Positions 43,973 to 52,076 of a DNA stretch of 64,000 nt are shown piece by piece. The stretch is from Microtetraspora malaysiensis (GTDB lineage: Bacteria; Actinomycetota; Actinomycetes; Streptosporangiales; Streptosporangiaceae), in NCBI RefSeq assembly GCF_001528665.1, contig NZ_BBYJ01000005.1, positions 1-64,000 of the forward strand, in the 5' to 3' direction. Numbering within the stretch: position 1 is the stretch's first letter; each line of letters begins with the position of its first letter. Made by a program: the position numbers and the translations under genes. Below the pieces are notes generated by a model. It searched no databases and was not told the DNA's origin. It saw only the letters and a list, made by a program, of their open reading frames with translations.

Positions 43973-43998
43973 TGTAAGATATTGCTTAAACTCTTACA
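43973..43998. promoter_or_regulatory. ArsR operator in the cargo module
   Basis: TGTAAGA (43973-43979) and TCTTACA (43992-43998) form a perfect 7-12-7 inverted repeat in an AT-rich patch between the DUF1579 and ArsR genes, placed to regulate both. Confidence 0.6.
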
Positions 43999-44035
43999 TG
44001 CTGTCCCGGCAGTGCGCAAACGAAGGCGGTGGCCC

Positions 44036-44374
44036 ATGGACGACGCGCTTCGCGCTGTGGCGGACCCGACCCGCCGCGCCATCCTCGTCCTGGTGCGGGA
44101 TCGCGAAGTATCGGCAGGCGAGATCGCCGAGCGCTTTCCCGAAATCAGTCGCCCTGCGGTATCCCAGCATCTGCGAACGCTGACAGCAGCCCGCCTCGTC
44201 GACGTCCGCCGCGCAGGCAATCGCCGCTTCTATCGGCTACGTCCGGAGGGACTGGCCGAAGCGGTGACGTTCCTGGAGACAATGTGGTCCACCTCGCTCA
44301 GCCGCCTCCAGCACGAAGCCGAGCGAGAAGAACGCGCGCACACTGATGACCAGGACGTGAAGGGATCGTTGTGA
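44036..44374 (+). CDS. ArsR-family regulator of the SRPBCC-linked type
   Basis: The 112-residue winged-helix protein begins MDDALRAVADPTRRAILVLV, with ERFPEISRPAVSQHLRTLTA and wing RRAGNRRFYRLRPEGLAEAV, then a long C-terminal helix. This subgroup is normally paired with an AHSA1/SRPBCC gene, as here (GTGA overlap). It lacks metal-binding Cys. Starts at ATG 44036 after AAGGCGG; the TTG extension to 43982 would run through the operator. Confidence 0.92.
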   Translation: MDDALRAVADPTRRAILVLVRDREVSAGEIAERFPEISRPAVSQHLRTLTAARLVDVRRAGNRRFYRLRPEGLAEAVTFLETMWSTSLSRLQHEAEREERAHTDDQDVKGSL

Positions 44375-44796
44375 GCAAGACGATTGAGCAGACGTTGCAC
44401 ATCCGTGCGCGTCCCGAGACGGTCTGGCAGTTCTTCACCGACCCGGCACGCCTGGCGCAATGGTGGGGAACGGCCGAGCTGGACGCCCGCCCCGGTGGCA
44501 CCTTGCAGGTTGCGATGCACGAGGGCCCACGCCCGGTGATGCGCGGACGATTCGTGGAGCTCGTGCCGTACGAACGTCTCGTCTTCACCTTCGGCTGGGA
44601 GGCCACACCAGGAGCGCCCGACATGGCACCAGAGGCATCCCGAGTCGAAGTCACCCTGACCCCGGACGGTGATGGCACCGAGCTCACCCTGCGCCACAGT
44701 GGTCTGCCCGCCGTACTCGAAGAGGAGACCAGCGACGGCTGGGCGCACCTGCTCCATCGTCTGGACGAAACGGCAGAACGCCAGGAACTCCACTGA
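44371..44796 (+). CDS. SRPBCC/AHSA1-domain protein
   Basis: The 141-residue START-like protein has IEQTLHIRARPETVWQFFTD, PARLAQWWGTAELDARPGG, GRFVELVPYERLVFTFGWE and C-terminal HLLHRLDETAER. SRPBCC proteins enclose a hydrophobic ligand; when coupled to ArsR genes they are thought to act on or with the inducing compound. The GTG start overlaps the ArsR stop. The intrinsic terminator at 44966 is the first one downstream. Confidence 0.92.
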   Translation: MSKTIEQTLHIRARPETVWQFFTDPARLAQWWGTAELDARPGGTLQVAMHEGPRPVMRGRFVELVPYERLVFTFGWEATPGAPDMAPEASRVEVTLTPDGDGTELTLRHSGLPAVLEEETSDGWAHLLHRLDETAERQELH

Positions 44797-44895
44797 ACCT
44801 GGTCGAACATACGCGTACGTCGCACCCCTGCTGCCGCCTCACGAACCCTGGCCGCCGTCAAAGCCACATCACCGCCACCGGCTAACCGTCCTCGG

Positions 44896-44948
44896 GCTGT
44901 GCACGTTTACGCGTACTCGCCTCCGCAGCGGGAGGTGTACGCCGACAA
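44896..44948. repeat. Right inverted repeat of the cargo module
   Basis: Reverse-complement partner of 43333-43385. On the plus strand it reads VHVYAYSPPQREVYADN, like the left copy; the similarity stops abruptly at GCCGACAA in both copies. A CAC triplet flanks both outer edges. Confidence 0.7.
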
Positions 44949-44965
44949 CACTCACACAGCGTCAC

Positions 44966-45005
44966 GAGAGCCATGCCCCAGGCCCACTGGCATGGCTCTC
45001 TTTTT
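44966..45005 (+). terminator. Rho-independent terminator with T-tract
   Basis: GAGAGCCATGCC (44966-44977) and GGCATGGCTCTC (44989-45000) form a perfect 12-bp stem with an 11-base loop, followed by TTTTT. It is unusually classical for this genome and belongs to the right end of the IS21 element. Confidence 0.75.
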
Positions 45006-45085
45006 CACTAACACTCCAAGGCAGTTGATCAGCAAGTGGCTCTCAAACCGACCGACACATGGCTCTCGGATCCACCTTCATAGCC
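44990..45085. repeat. Right end repeat region of the IS21 element
   Basis: Carries TGGCTCTC near 44993, 45037 and 45060, CTAACAC near 45008 and GACCGACA at 45050-45057. In reverse complement these follow the order and spacing of 40756-40850. Confidence 0.55.
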
Positions 45086-45165
45086 ACTTCGTAGCGTACG
45101 GCCAATTTGTCGCACCTCGTGGCCACGGCGCGATGGCGCTTGAGGGATTGATCCCGCACTCGTGC
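45075..45165 (-). pseudogene. C-terminal relic of an IS5-type transposase
   Basis: The minus strand encodes ECGIN and, after a frameshift near 45145, LKRHRAVATRCDKLAVRYE. This is the hallmark C terminus of many actinobacterial IS5-family transposases (ECGINxLKxHRAVATRYDKLAVRYE). The rest of the gene is missing or unrecognisable. Confidence 0.6.
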
Positions 45166-45344
45166 TGCCCATGCTGAGCGGCTCGGGCGAACGCCGTGGC
45201 GTTGGCCGGCCATGCGCGCTCGTCCCAACCGGCGCCCGTACGGCTCGGGGTCGACTCGCTGAGCGTCGCTGCGAACACTTCCTCCGGCGCGGAGGTACGG
45301 CATCGCGGACGTCGGCCGGACCGGAAGGAAGGGGGCCCGACAGG

Positions 45345-45376
45345 AAGGGGACTGGCGGGGAAGGGGACTGGCGGGG
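45345..45376. repeat. Perfect tandem 16-bp duplication
   Basis: AAGGGGACTGGCGGGG occurs twice in direct succession in the purine-rich leader before the LLM oxidoreductase gene. Confidence 0.7.
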
Positions 45377-45403
45377 AGGGAAGCAGGAAAAGGGGGGAAC
45401 GTC

Positions 45404-46267
45404 ATGAAAGTGGGACTCGGTCTGCCCATCGCGGACCCCGGCTCGCTGTCGGCCTGGGTGCGCCGTGCTGAGGACGGTCCGTTCACGACTCTGGCGATGC
45501 TGGACCGCCTCGTGTACCACAACCCCGAGCCGCTGGTCACGTTGGCCGCCGTCGCCGGAGCGACCTCGCGGATCCGCGTGATGACCGAGGTGCTGATCGC
45601 CCCGACACGGGAGACGCCCCTGCTGGCCAAGCAGGCCGCGACACTCGACCGGATCTCCGGCGGCCGGTTCACGCTCGGCATAGGGGTGGGCGTGAGGGAG
45701 GACGACTTCCGGGCGGCGGGCGTCGACTACCGGCGTCGCGGTCGCCGTCTCGACGAGCAGATGGCGGTCCTGCGGCGTGTCTGGGCGGGCGAGCCATACG
45801 GCGGGGACAGCGGGGACATCGGCCCCATCGGGCCCGCGCCCGTGCGGCCCGGTGGCCCCGAGGTGCTGTTCGGCGGGTTCGTCCCGGCCACAGCCGAGCG
45901 CGTCGCGCGATGGGGAGACGGGTTCCTGGGCGCGATGTTCTCGCCCGAGGAGATGGGCCGGTTCTTCCGCACTGTGGAGAGGGCGTGGCAGGAGGCGGGA
46001 CGTTCCGGCGGTCCTCGGCTGGTGGCCCAGGCCAACGTGGCGCTCGGTCCGGACCGGGTGGTGGATGAGGCCCGGCAGGCCGTCCGGGCGTACTACACCT
46101 TCGCGGAGTACCGGGACCGCGTCGCCGACGGGATGCTGACCACCCCGGAGGCGGTCCTGCGAGCCGTGAGCGCGTTCGGCGACATCGGCGCCGACGAGGT
46201 CATGTTGTACTGCTGGTCCGCTGACGCGGGCCAGGTCGACCGCGTCGCCGAGGTGCTCCACCGCTGA
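45404..46267 (+). CDS. LLM-class flavin-dependent oxidoreductase
   Basis: The 287-residue protein has the luciferase-like pattern: MKVGLGLPIADPGSLSAWVR, YHNPEPLVTLAAVAGATSRI, LIAPTRETPLLAKQAATLDR and GGRFTLGIGVGVREDDFRAA. A Gly/Pro-rich low-complexity loop (GDSGDIGPIGPAP) is followed by VLFGGFVPATAERVARWGDG. The cofactor is probably F420 or FMN; the substrate is unknown. The ATG has GGGGGGAA 5 bases upstream. Confidence 0.9.
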   Translation: MKVGLGLPIADPGSLSAWVRRAEDGPFTTLAMLDRLVYHNPEPLVTLAAVAGATSRIRVMTEVLIAPTRETPLLAKQAATLDRISGGRFTLGIGVGVREDDFRAAGVDYRRRGRRLDEQMAVLRRVWAGEPYGGDSGDIGPIGPAPVRPGGPEVLFGGFVPATAERVARWGDGFLGAMFSPEEMGRFFRTVERAWQEAGRSGGPRLVAQANVALGPDRVVDEARQAVRAYYTFAEYRDRVADGMLTTPEAVLRAVSAFGDIGADEVMLYCWSADAGQVDRVAEVLHR

Positions 46268-46343
46268 TCCGGCCGGCGTTCACCGGGCCCGTCGCCGCGC
46301 ACGCGGACGATCGGGAGCCGTCGCCGTCTGCCAGAATCTGGTC

Positions 46344-47043
<700 letters not shown>

Positions 47044-47098
47044 GCTCCGGGGGTGCGCGTCGCCCCCGGTCCGGCCGGGACCTTTTGCTGACTCTCAC

Positions 47099-47115
47099 AT
47101 ACCCCCCGGGTGTAT
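47099..47115. promoter_or_regulatory. First CstR-type operator before the MBL-rhodanese gene
   Basis: ATACCCCCCGGGTGTAT, an imperfect palindrome of the same type as the one before the repressor gene; a TATA-rich -10-like stretch overlaps its right end. Confidence 0.65.
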
Positions 47116-47137
47116 ATGAGCCCCATATCTGTCCGAG

Positions 47138-47154
47138 ATACCCCCAGGGGTGTC
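47138..47154. promoter_or_regulatory. Second CstR-type operator before the MBL-rhodanese gene
   Basis: ATACCCCCAGGGGTGTC lies 39 bases from the first operator (start to start) and 20 bases before the ATG. Confidence 0.65.
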
Positions 47155-47173
47155 AATCCCAGTGAGGTGAGCC

Positions 47174-48598
47174 ATGGAGATCGTGTCCTTCCGTACCCCG
47201 GGCCTCGGGGACCAGACGTACCTGCTCACGCACGCGGGCAGAGCGGTGCTCGTCGACCCGCAGCGCGACATCGACCGCTTCCTCGACGCGGCCGCCGAGC
47301 GGGATGTGCAGCTCCGGTTCGTGCTGGAGACGCACCTGCACAACGACTACGTCTCCGGCGGCGAGCAGGCCGCCGCGCGCACCGGGGCGGAGCTGGTGCT
47401 GCCCGCCGCCGCCGCGCCCGCCTACCGGCACACCCCGGCCTTCCACCTGGAGGACATCCCGGCGGAGGACGGGCTGGTGATCCGCCCGATCCACACTCCG
47501 GGGCACACGCCCGAGCACACGAGCTATCTGGTCCTGATCGACGGCGAGCCGGTCGCCGTTTTCTCCGGCGGCAGCCTCCTGGTGGCGTCGGCCGGACGGC
47601 CCGACCTGCTCGGCCCGGCCCGCGCCCGCACGCTGGCCCGGCTGCAGCACGGCTCGCTCCGCCGGCTGGCCGCGCTTCCGCCCGCGGTGGGGCTGTTCCC
47701 GACGCACGGCGAGGGATCGTTCTGCTCGGTGAGCGGGGCGGGCCGGCACACCTCCACGATCGGGGACGAGATCGCCGGCAACCCGATGCTCGCGTACGAC
47801 GACCCGGACCGGCTGGCCGACGAGCTGCTCGCGGCCCCGCTGCCGATCCCGGCCTTCTACCAGCACCTGGGGCCCGCGAACATGTACGGCGTGCCGCCGA
47901 TGCCGCCGGTCGCCGTGCCCGAGCTGTCCTTGTCCGAGCTGTCCTTGTCCGAGCTGTCCCCGCTGCCCTCTTCCGGGCCGGCCCGTTCCGTGCCGCGCGC
48001 CGGGCGGAACGGCGAGGCGGGGGGCGCCGGCGGCGCGCCGGACGAGCCGGTCGTGGTCGACATCCGGCCCAGGGCCGTCCAGGCCGCGGGATACCTCCCC
48101 GGCTCGGTCGGGATCGCGCTCGGCGACGACTTCGGGAGCTGGGCCGGGTGGCTGCTGCCGTACGAGGCGCCGATCGTGCTGGTGGCCGGGCCCGAGCAGG
48201 ACGTGGCCGAGGCGCGTACGCAGCTCGCGCGGCTCGGCATGGACGCGGTGCGGGGCGTGGTCCGCGACCTCGGGACCGCCGCGACGGCGACGTTCGAGCT
48301 GCTCGACCTCGCGGCGTTCGCCGCCCGGTTGGACGAGCCCGGCGCCCAGCTGCTGGACGTGCGGATGCCAAGTGAGCGCGCCGCCGTACGCCTGGAGGGG
48401 GCGGTGGAGCGCTTCCTGCCCGACCTGGTCGCGGACGGCGTGCCGGACGGGCTGGACAGGGAGCGGCCGGTGCTGGTCGCGTGCGGCTCCGGCCGCCGCG
48501 CCGCGATCGCCGCCACGCTCCTGGCCCGGGAGGGATACCGGGCGGCCGTGCTCGACGGCGCGGGCGTCCCCGACCTCGTCGCCGCCCGCGCGGCGTGA
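47174..48598 (+). CDS. Persulfide-dioxygenase-like MBL protein with rhodanese domains
   Basis: The 474-residue protein starts with an ETHE1/BLH-type metallo-beta-lactamase domain (VLETHLHNDYVSGGEQAAAR, HTPGHTPEHTSYLV, LFPTHGEGSFC). A 15-base repeat linker (ELSLSELSLSELS) and two rhodanese-like domains follow. The first (VVVDIRPRAVQAAGYLPGS) has no active Cys; the second (QLLDVRMPSERAA) has it in VACGSGRRAA. The MBL part would oxidise glutathione/mycothiol persulfide to sulfite, and the rhodanese part would move sulfane sulfur. One metal ligand (ETHLHNDY, with Asn where H-x-D-H is usual) looks altered. GAGGTGAG precedes the ATG. Confidence 0.88.
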   Translation: MEIVSFRTPGLGDQTYLLTHAGRAVLVDPQRDIDRFLDAAAERDVQLRFVLETHLHNDYVSGGEQAAARTGAELVLPAAAAPAYRHTPAFHLEDIPAEDGLVIRPIHTPGHTPEHTSYLVLIDGEPVAVFSGGSLLVASAGRPDLLGPARARTLARLQHGSLRRLAALPPAVGLFPTHGEGSFCSVSGAGRHTSTIGDEIAGNPMLAYDDPDRLADELLAAPLPIPAFYQHLGPANMYGVPPMPPVAVPELSLSELSLSELSPLPSSGPARSVPRAGRNGEAGGAGGAPDEPVVVDIRPRAVQAAGYLPGSVGIALGDDFGSWAGWLLPYEAPIVLVAGPEQDVAEARTQLARLGMDAVRGVVRDLGTAATATFELLDLAAFAARLDEPGAQLLDVRMPSERAAVRLEGAVERFLPDLVADGVPDGLDRERPVLVACGSGRRAAIAATLLAREGYRAAVLDGAGVPDLVAARAA

Positions 48599-48616
48599 CA
48601 TGCCGCCCGTACGCGC

Positions 48617-49228
48617 TCAGGTGCTGACGCCGTCGCGAAGCTGGGCGAACGCCCGGTCGGCGGCGGAGACGGCCGAGGGGTGGGCGTCGTCCGCGCTCAT
48701 TCCCTCGGCGAGCGCCGCCCAGTTGCGGCGGGCGAGCACACGCTGGACCGCGATCACCTGAGCGGCCAGCAGCCGCGCGGTGAGGTCGTCCGCGTCCTCG
48801 CCGAGCGCCGCCGCGAGGGCCTCCTCGTCGGCGGCCATGTGGTGGAACAGGCGGGCCAACAGGGAGGGCGTGGAGAAGACCATCCGGTGGTATCCGATGA
48901 CCTCGGGGTCGTCGTTCAGCCCGGTGACCGGGTCACGCCGCGCGAGGCCGTCGAGGAAGTGCGCGTGGAGCGCGGCCAGCGGGTCCACCCCGGGCGCGCG
49001 GTGCCGTACGACCCGGGCAGCCTCGCCCCTGTGGTCGGCGATGCGGTGCAGGACGAGGTCTTCCTTGGTCGCGAAGTATTTGAACAGCGTGGGCTTGGAC
49101 ACCTCCGCCGCCGCGGCGACCTCGGCGACGGACACCTCGTCGAAGCCGCGCTCCAGGAACAACGAGATCGCCGCCGCGGAGATCGCGTCGTGGGTCCGCT
49201 GCCGCTTCAGCCGCCGAAGTCCTGTCAC
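48617..49228 (-). CDS. TetR-family repressor beside helD
   Basis: The 203-residue protein has a TetR HTH (THDAISAAAISLFLERGFDE, VSVAEVAAAAEVSKPTLFKY, FATKEDLV) and an all-helical ligand domain. The GTG start at 49228 lies 6 bases after TATGCT, which suggests a leaderless mRNA. It is divergent from the HelD gene with a duplicated operator between them, so it should repress helD until a ligand, possibly an RNA-polymerase-directed antibiotic, is bound (inference). Confidence 0.92.
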   Translation of the reverse strand: MTGLRRLKRQRTHDAISAAAISLFLERGFDEVSVAEVAAAAEVSKPTLFKYFATKEDLVLHRIADHRGEAARVVRHRAPGVDPLAALHAHFLDGLARRDPVTGLNDDPEVIGYHRMVFSTPSLLARLFHHMAADEEALAAALGEDADDLTARLLAAQVIAVQRVLARRNWAALAEGMSADDAHPSAVSAADRAFAQLRDGVST

Positions 49229-49248
49229 GCCGCCAGCATAGCAACCAG

Positions 49249-49278
49249 TTAACTCGGTTAATCTATTAACTCGGTTAA
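49249..49278. promoter_or_regulatory. Duplicated TetR operator between tetR and helD
   Basis: TTAACTCGGTTAA occurs at 49249-49261 and again at 49266-49278. Each copy is itself nearly palindromic (TTAAC/GTTAA), and the 17-base phasing allows two dimers to bind. Confidence 0.7.
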
Positions 49279-49292
49279 CTTAAGGTGGTGGG

Positions 49293-51416
49293 ATGAACGG
49301 ACTCGACGAGGAGAAGGCGTACGCCGCGCGTTGCGACGAGGGGCTGCGCGCGATGTTGGACGGCGCCCGGCTGAACGTCGTCATCGGTGAACAGGTGGCG
49401 GGCGACCGGTACAGCGCCGAGCGGCTCGGGCGCCACCTGAAAAGCCTGGCCAAGGAGCTGACCGAGGAGCCCGGCGGCCCGCCGTTCTTCGGCCGACTGG
49501 AGTTCGGCTCGGGCGCGGACGCGGGCGACCACCGGGGCCGGCGCTACTACATGGGCCGACGGCACATCTCCGGCGGGCCGGGCGAGCCGCCCATGGTGAT
49601 CGACTGGCGCGCGCCGGTGGCGCGGGCGTTCTACCGGGCCGGCGCGGGCGCCACCTTCGGCATCGCGGTACGCCGCAGGTTCGGCTGGGCGGAGCGCGAG
49701 CTGACCGGATACGAGGACGAGCACCTCGACCGGGGCGAGGACACGGGGGCCGCGAGCCGGATCGTCGCGGCGGAGATCGAACGCCCCCGCGTCGGTCCCA
49801 TGCGCGACATCGTGGCCACCATCCAGCCCGAGCAGGACGAGCTGGTACGGGCCGAGCTGGAGGAGTCGATCTGCGTCCAGGGCGCGCCCGGAACCGGAAA
49901 GACCGCCGTCGGCCTGCACCGCGCCGCGTACCTGCTGTACGCGCATCGGCAGCGGCTCTCCCGGTCGGGGGTCCTCGTGCTCGGGCCGAACCCCGCGTTC
50001 CTCCACTACATCTCGGCGGTGCTGCCCGTGCTCGGTGAGGTGGACGTCGAGCAGACCACCATGGAGCGCCTGCTGGCCCGCGAGGCGGCGCCGGCCCGGA
50101 CCCGCGCCCGGACAACAGCCGGGGAGGCCAAGGGGGAAGCCAAGCAGGACATCAAGGCGGACATCAACGGCTACGCCGAGGACGACGCCGCGGCGGCCGC
50201 CGTCAAGCACGACGTCCGCATGGCGGCCGTCCTGCGCCGGGCCCTGTACGCGCGGGTGCGCCGGCCCGAGGGGCCGGCCACAGTGACCGACGGCTCCTAC
50301 CGGTGGCGGGTGCCGGAGGAGGAACTGCGCCGCATCGTGGACGACACCCGCCGCGAGGCCGCGCCGTACGCGGTGGGACGCGAGCGCGTCATCGCCCGGG
50401 TCGTCGCCGCGCTGGGACGGCAGGCCGAGGCGCGCGGCCGGAACCTCGACGGGGTCTGGACCCGCCGGACGTCCCGCGCCGCGACGCCGTTCGTCGACGC
50501 GGTGTGGCCGGACGTGCGGCCCGAGGAGGTGGTCGCCGGGGTGCTCGGCGACCCGGAGGCGCTGGCGCGGGCGGCGGACGGCGTCCTGACGCCGGAGGAG
50601 CGGGCGGCGATCCTGTGGGCGAGGCCGCCGCGCACGTACCGGAGCGCCCGGTGGTCGGCCGCCGACCTGGTGCTCCTCGACGAGGTCGCCGGCCTGCTGC
50701 GGCGCGCGCCCGGGTACGGCCACGTCATCGTCGACGAGGCGCAGGACCTGTCGGCGATGCAGTGCCGTGTCGTCGCGCGCCGGAGCGAGTACGGCTCGAT
50801 CACCGTGCTCGGCGACCTCGCGCAGGGGACGACGCCGTGGGCGGCCCGCGACTGGCGTGACCTGCTCGGGCACCTGGGCAAGCCGGAGGCGCGGGTGATC
50901 GCGCTGACGACCGGATTCCGGGTCCCCGGCGCGGTCGCGCGGCTCGCCAACCACCTGCTGGACGTCCTGGACGTGGACGTGCCGCCGACCCGCTCCTTCC
51001 GCGCCGACGGCCGGGTCCACGTGACGCGGACGCCCGACCTGCCGCGCGCGACTCTGGACGCCGTACGCGAGGCGCTGCGGCACGACGGGTCGATCGCGGT
51101 GATCGCGCCGGGCGGAGCGGTGGACGCGCTCGCCGCCACATTGCGGGAGGGCCTGCCGGGCGAGGCCGTCGGCGCGCTGACCGCCTCGCCCGGTGAGCCG
51201 GCGGACGGCCCCACCCGGGTCACGGTGCTGCCCGCGTCACTGGCCAAGGGCCTGGAGTACGACCACGTGGTCGTGGCCGAGCCCGCCGACATCGTCGAGG
51301 GTGAGGAGCGCGGGCTCAACCGGCTCTACGTGGTGCTGACGCGCGCCGTGTCGCGCCTGGACGTGCTGCACGCGCGTCCGCTGCCGGCCGGCTTCCCGGA
51401 GCCGGCCGGCCGCTGA
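49293..51416 (+). CDS. helD: HelD-like UvrD/Rep-family helicase acting on RNA polymerase
   Basis: The 707-residue protein has the HelD layout: N-terminal coiled region, then GRRHISGGPGEPPMVIDWRA typical of HelD, Walker A ICVQGAPGTGKTAVGLHRAA, an inserted clamp-like domain, motif II VIVDEAQDLSAMQCRVV, motif III SITVLGDLAQGTTPWA, and C-terminal LPASLAKGLEYDHVVVAEPA and LYVVLTRAVSRL. HelD proteins release stalled RNA polymerase; in some actinobacteria a relative (HelR) gives rifamycin tolerance. The divergent TetR gene and double operator suggest inducible expression. The RAE promoter motif reported for rifamycin-induced genes was not seen. Confidence 0.93.
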   Translation: MNGLDEEKAYAARCDEGLRAMLDGARLNVVIGEQVAGDRYSAERLGRHLKSLAKELTEEPGGPPFFGRLEFGSGADAGDHRGRRYYMGRRHISGGPGEPPMVIDWRAPVARAFYRAGAGATFGIAVRRRFGWAERELTGYEDEHLDRGEDTGAASRIVAAEIERPRVGPMRDIVATIQPEQDELVRAELEESICVQGAPGTGKTAVGLHRAAYLLYAHRQRLSRSGVLVLGPNPAFLHYISAVLPVLGEVDVEQTTMERLLAREAAPARTRARTTAGEAKGEAKQDIKADINGYAEDDAAAAAVKHDVRMAAVLRRALYARVRRPEGPATVTDGSYRWRVPEEELRRIVDDTRREAAPYAVGRERVIARVVAALGRQAEARGRNLDGVWTRRTSRAATPFVDAVWPDVRPEEVVAGVLGDPEALARAADGVLTPEERAAILWARPPRTYRSARWSAADLVLLDEVAGLLRRAPGYGHVIVDEAQDLSAMQCRVVARRSEYGSITVLGDLAQGTTPWAARDWRDLLGHLGKPEARVIALTTGFRVPGAVARLANHLLDVLDVDVPPTRSFRADGRVHVTRTPDLPRATLDAVREALRHDGSIAVIAPGGAVDALAATLREGLPGEAVGALTASPGEPADGPTRVTVLPASLAKGLEYDHVVVAEPADIVEGEERGLNRLYVVLTRAVSRLDVLHARPLPAGFPEPAGR

Positions 51417-51544
51417 CCCGCGATCCGCGACCCGCGACCCGGCACCGGCCGCGACTCGGGAATCGCGGCGGTTGGAAATCCGGCGGCGGTTGCGCCATCG
51501 TGGACGGACTCGCGATCATCAGCACACCGCCCCGGGGGGACGAC

Positions 51545-52012
51545 GTGAAGAGGCTCATCGCCCGCCTGTGGCGGGCCATCCGCGGCCCGATGCAGTGGCG
51601 TCTGCTGTGGCTCGCGCACGCCACGTTCATGGTCGGCGTCACCGGGATCGTCCGCGACTCCGAGGGGCGGGTGCTGCTGTTGAAGCACCGCCTGTGGCCG
51701 GAGGGCCGCCAGTGGGGCCTGCCGTCCGGGTACGCGAAGCGGTCGGAGACGTTCGAGGACACGGTCGCCCGCGAGGTGCGCGAGGAGACCGGGCTGGAGG
51801 TCCGCGCGCACCGGCTCGTCCTGCTCAAGAGTGGCTTCCGGCTGCGGCTGGAGGTGGCCTACGAGGCCGAGTTCCTCGGTGGCACGCTCAGGACCGACGG
51901 CTTCGAGATCCTGGAGGCCGGGTGGTTCTCGCCCGACGACCTCCCGGAAGAGCTGCAGGAGGGGCACCGCCTGCTGATCCGGGGGGAGACCGCCCGTCCC
52001 GCCACGCCGTGA
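51545..52012 (+). CDS. NUDIX hydrolase
   Basis: This 155-residue protein has a complete Nudix box (GYAKRSETFEDTVA, REVREETGLEV) after QWGLPSG. A short amphipathic N terminus (VKRLIARLWRAIRGPMQWRL) may associate with the membrane. Start GTG 51545 is favoured by GGGGGGA 4 bases upstream; GTG 51500 would add 15 residues without a ribosome site. The substrate is unknown. Confidence 0.87.
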   Translation: MKRLIARLWRAIRGPMQWRLLWLAHATFMVGVTGIVRDSEGRVLLLKHRLWPEGRQWGLPSGYAKRSETFEDTVAREVREETGLEVRAHRLVLLKSGFRLRLEVAYEAEFLGGTLRTDGFEILEAGWFSPDDLPEELQEGHRLLIRGETARPATP

Positions 52013-52076
52013 GGGCCGGGACCGGACGCGAGGTCCGGTCCCGGCCGAGGTGATCGTCACGGAACGGCGGCGGGCG

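Larger units (their letters stand above)
40785..45057 (+). mobile_element. IS21-family element carrying a 1.6-kb cargo module (ends approximate)
   Basis: istA-istB genes are enclosed by imperfect inverted ends. TGTCGGTC at 40785 matches GACCGACA ending at 45057. Inside, 41 and 43 bases in, both ends carry GTGTTAG-N8-AGAGCCA. Outside, both have TGGCT-NTGN-AGGTG-NAT-NNN-AGAGCC. Repeated TGGCTCT motifs at both ends fit IS21 multiple terminal repeats. The right end is not next to istB but 1.7 kb further on, beyond three unrelated genes. No target duplication could be identified, so exact borders are uncertain, and an alternative is two separate element copies. Confidence 0.6.

Noticed and set aside
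40733..45114. Wider borders for the IS21 element, beginning and ending at TGCGA/TCGCA
   Set aside because: The outermost bases on the right overlap the IS5 transposase relic, and the similarity there is weak, so the inner TGTCGGTC tips were used.
44899..45177. 92-codon frame from the cargo right repeat into the IS21 end
   Set aside because: Only the first 17 residues resemble the left repeat; the rest translates the terminator, IS end and IS5 relic.
49229..49292. Rifamycin-associated element before helD
   Set aside because: Expected inverted repeat of the RAE type was looked for and is not present; the TTAACTCGGTTAA repeats explain the region.
49275..51083. 602-codon minus-strand frame
   Set aside because: Antisense to helD, with no motifs.
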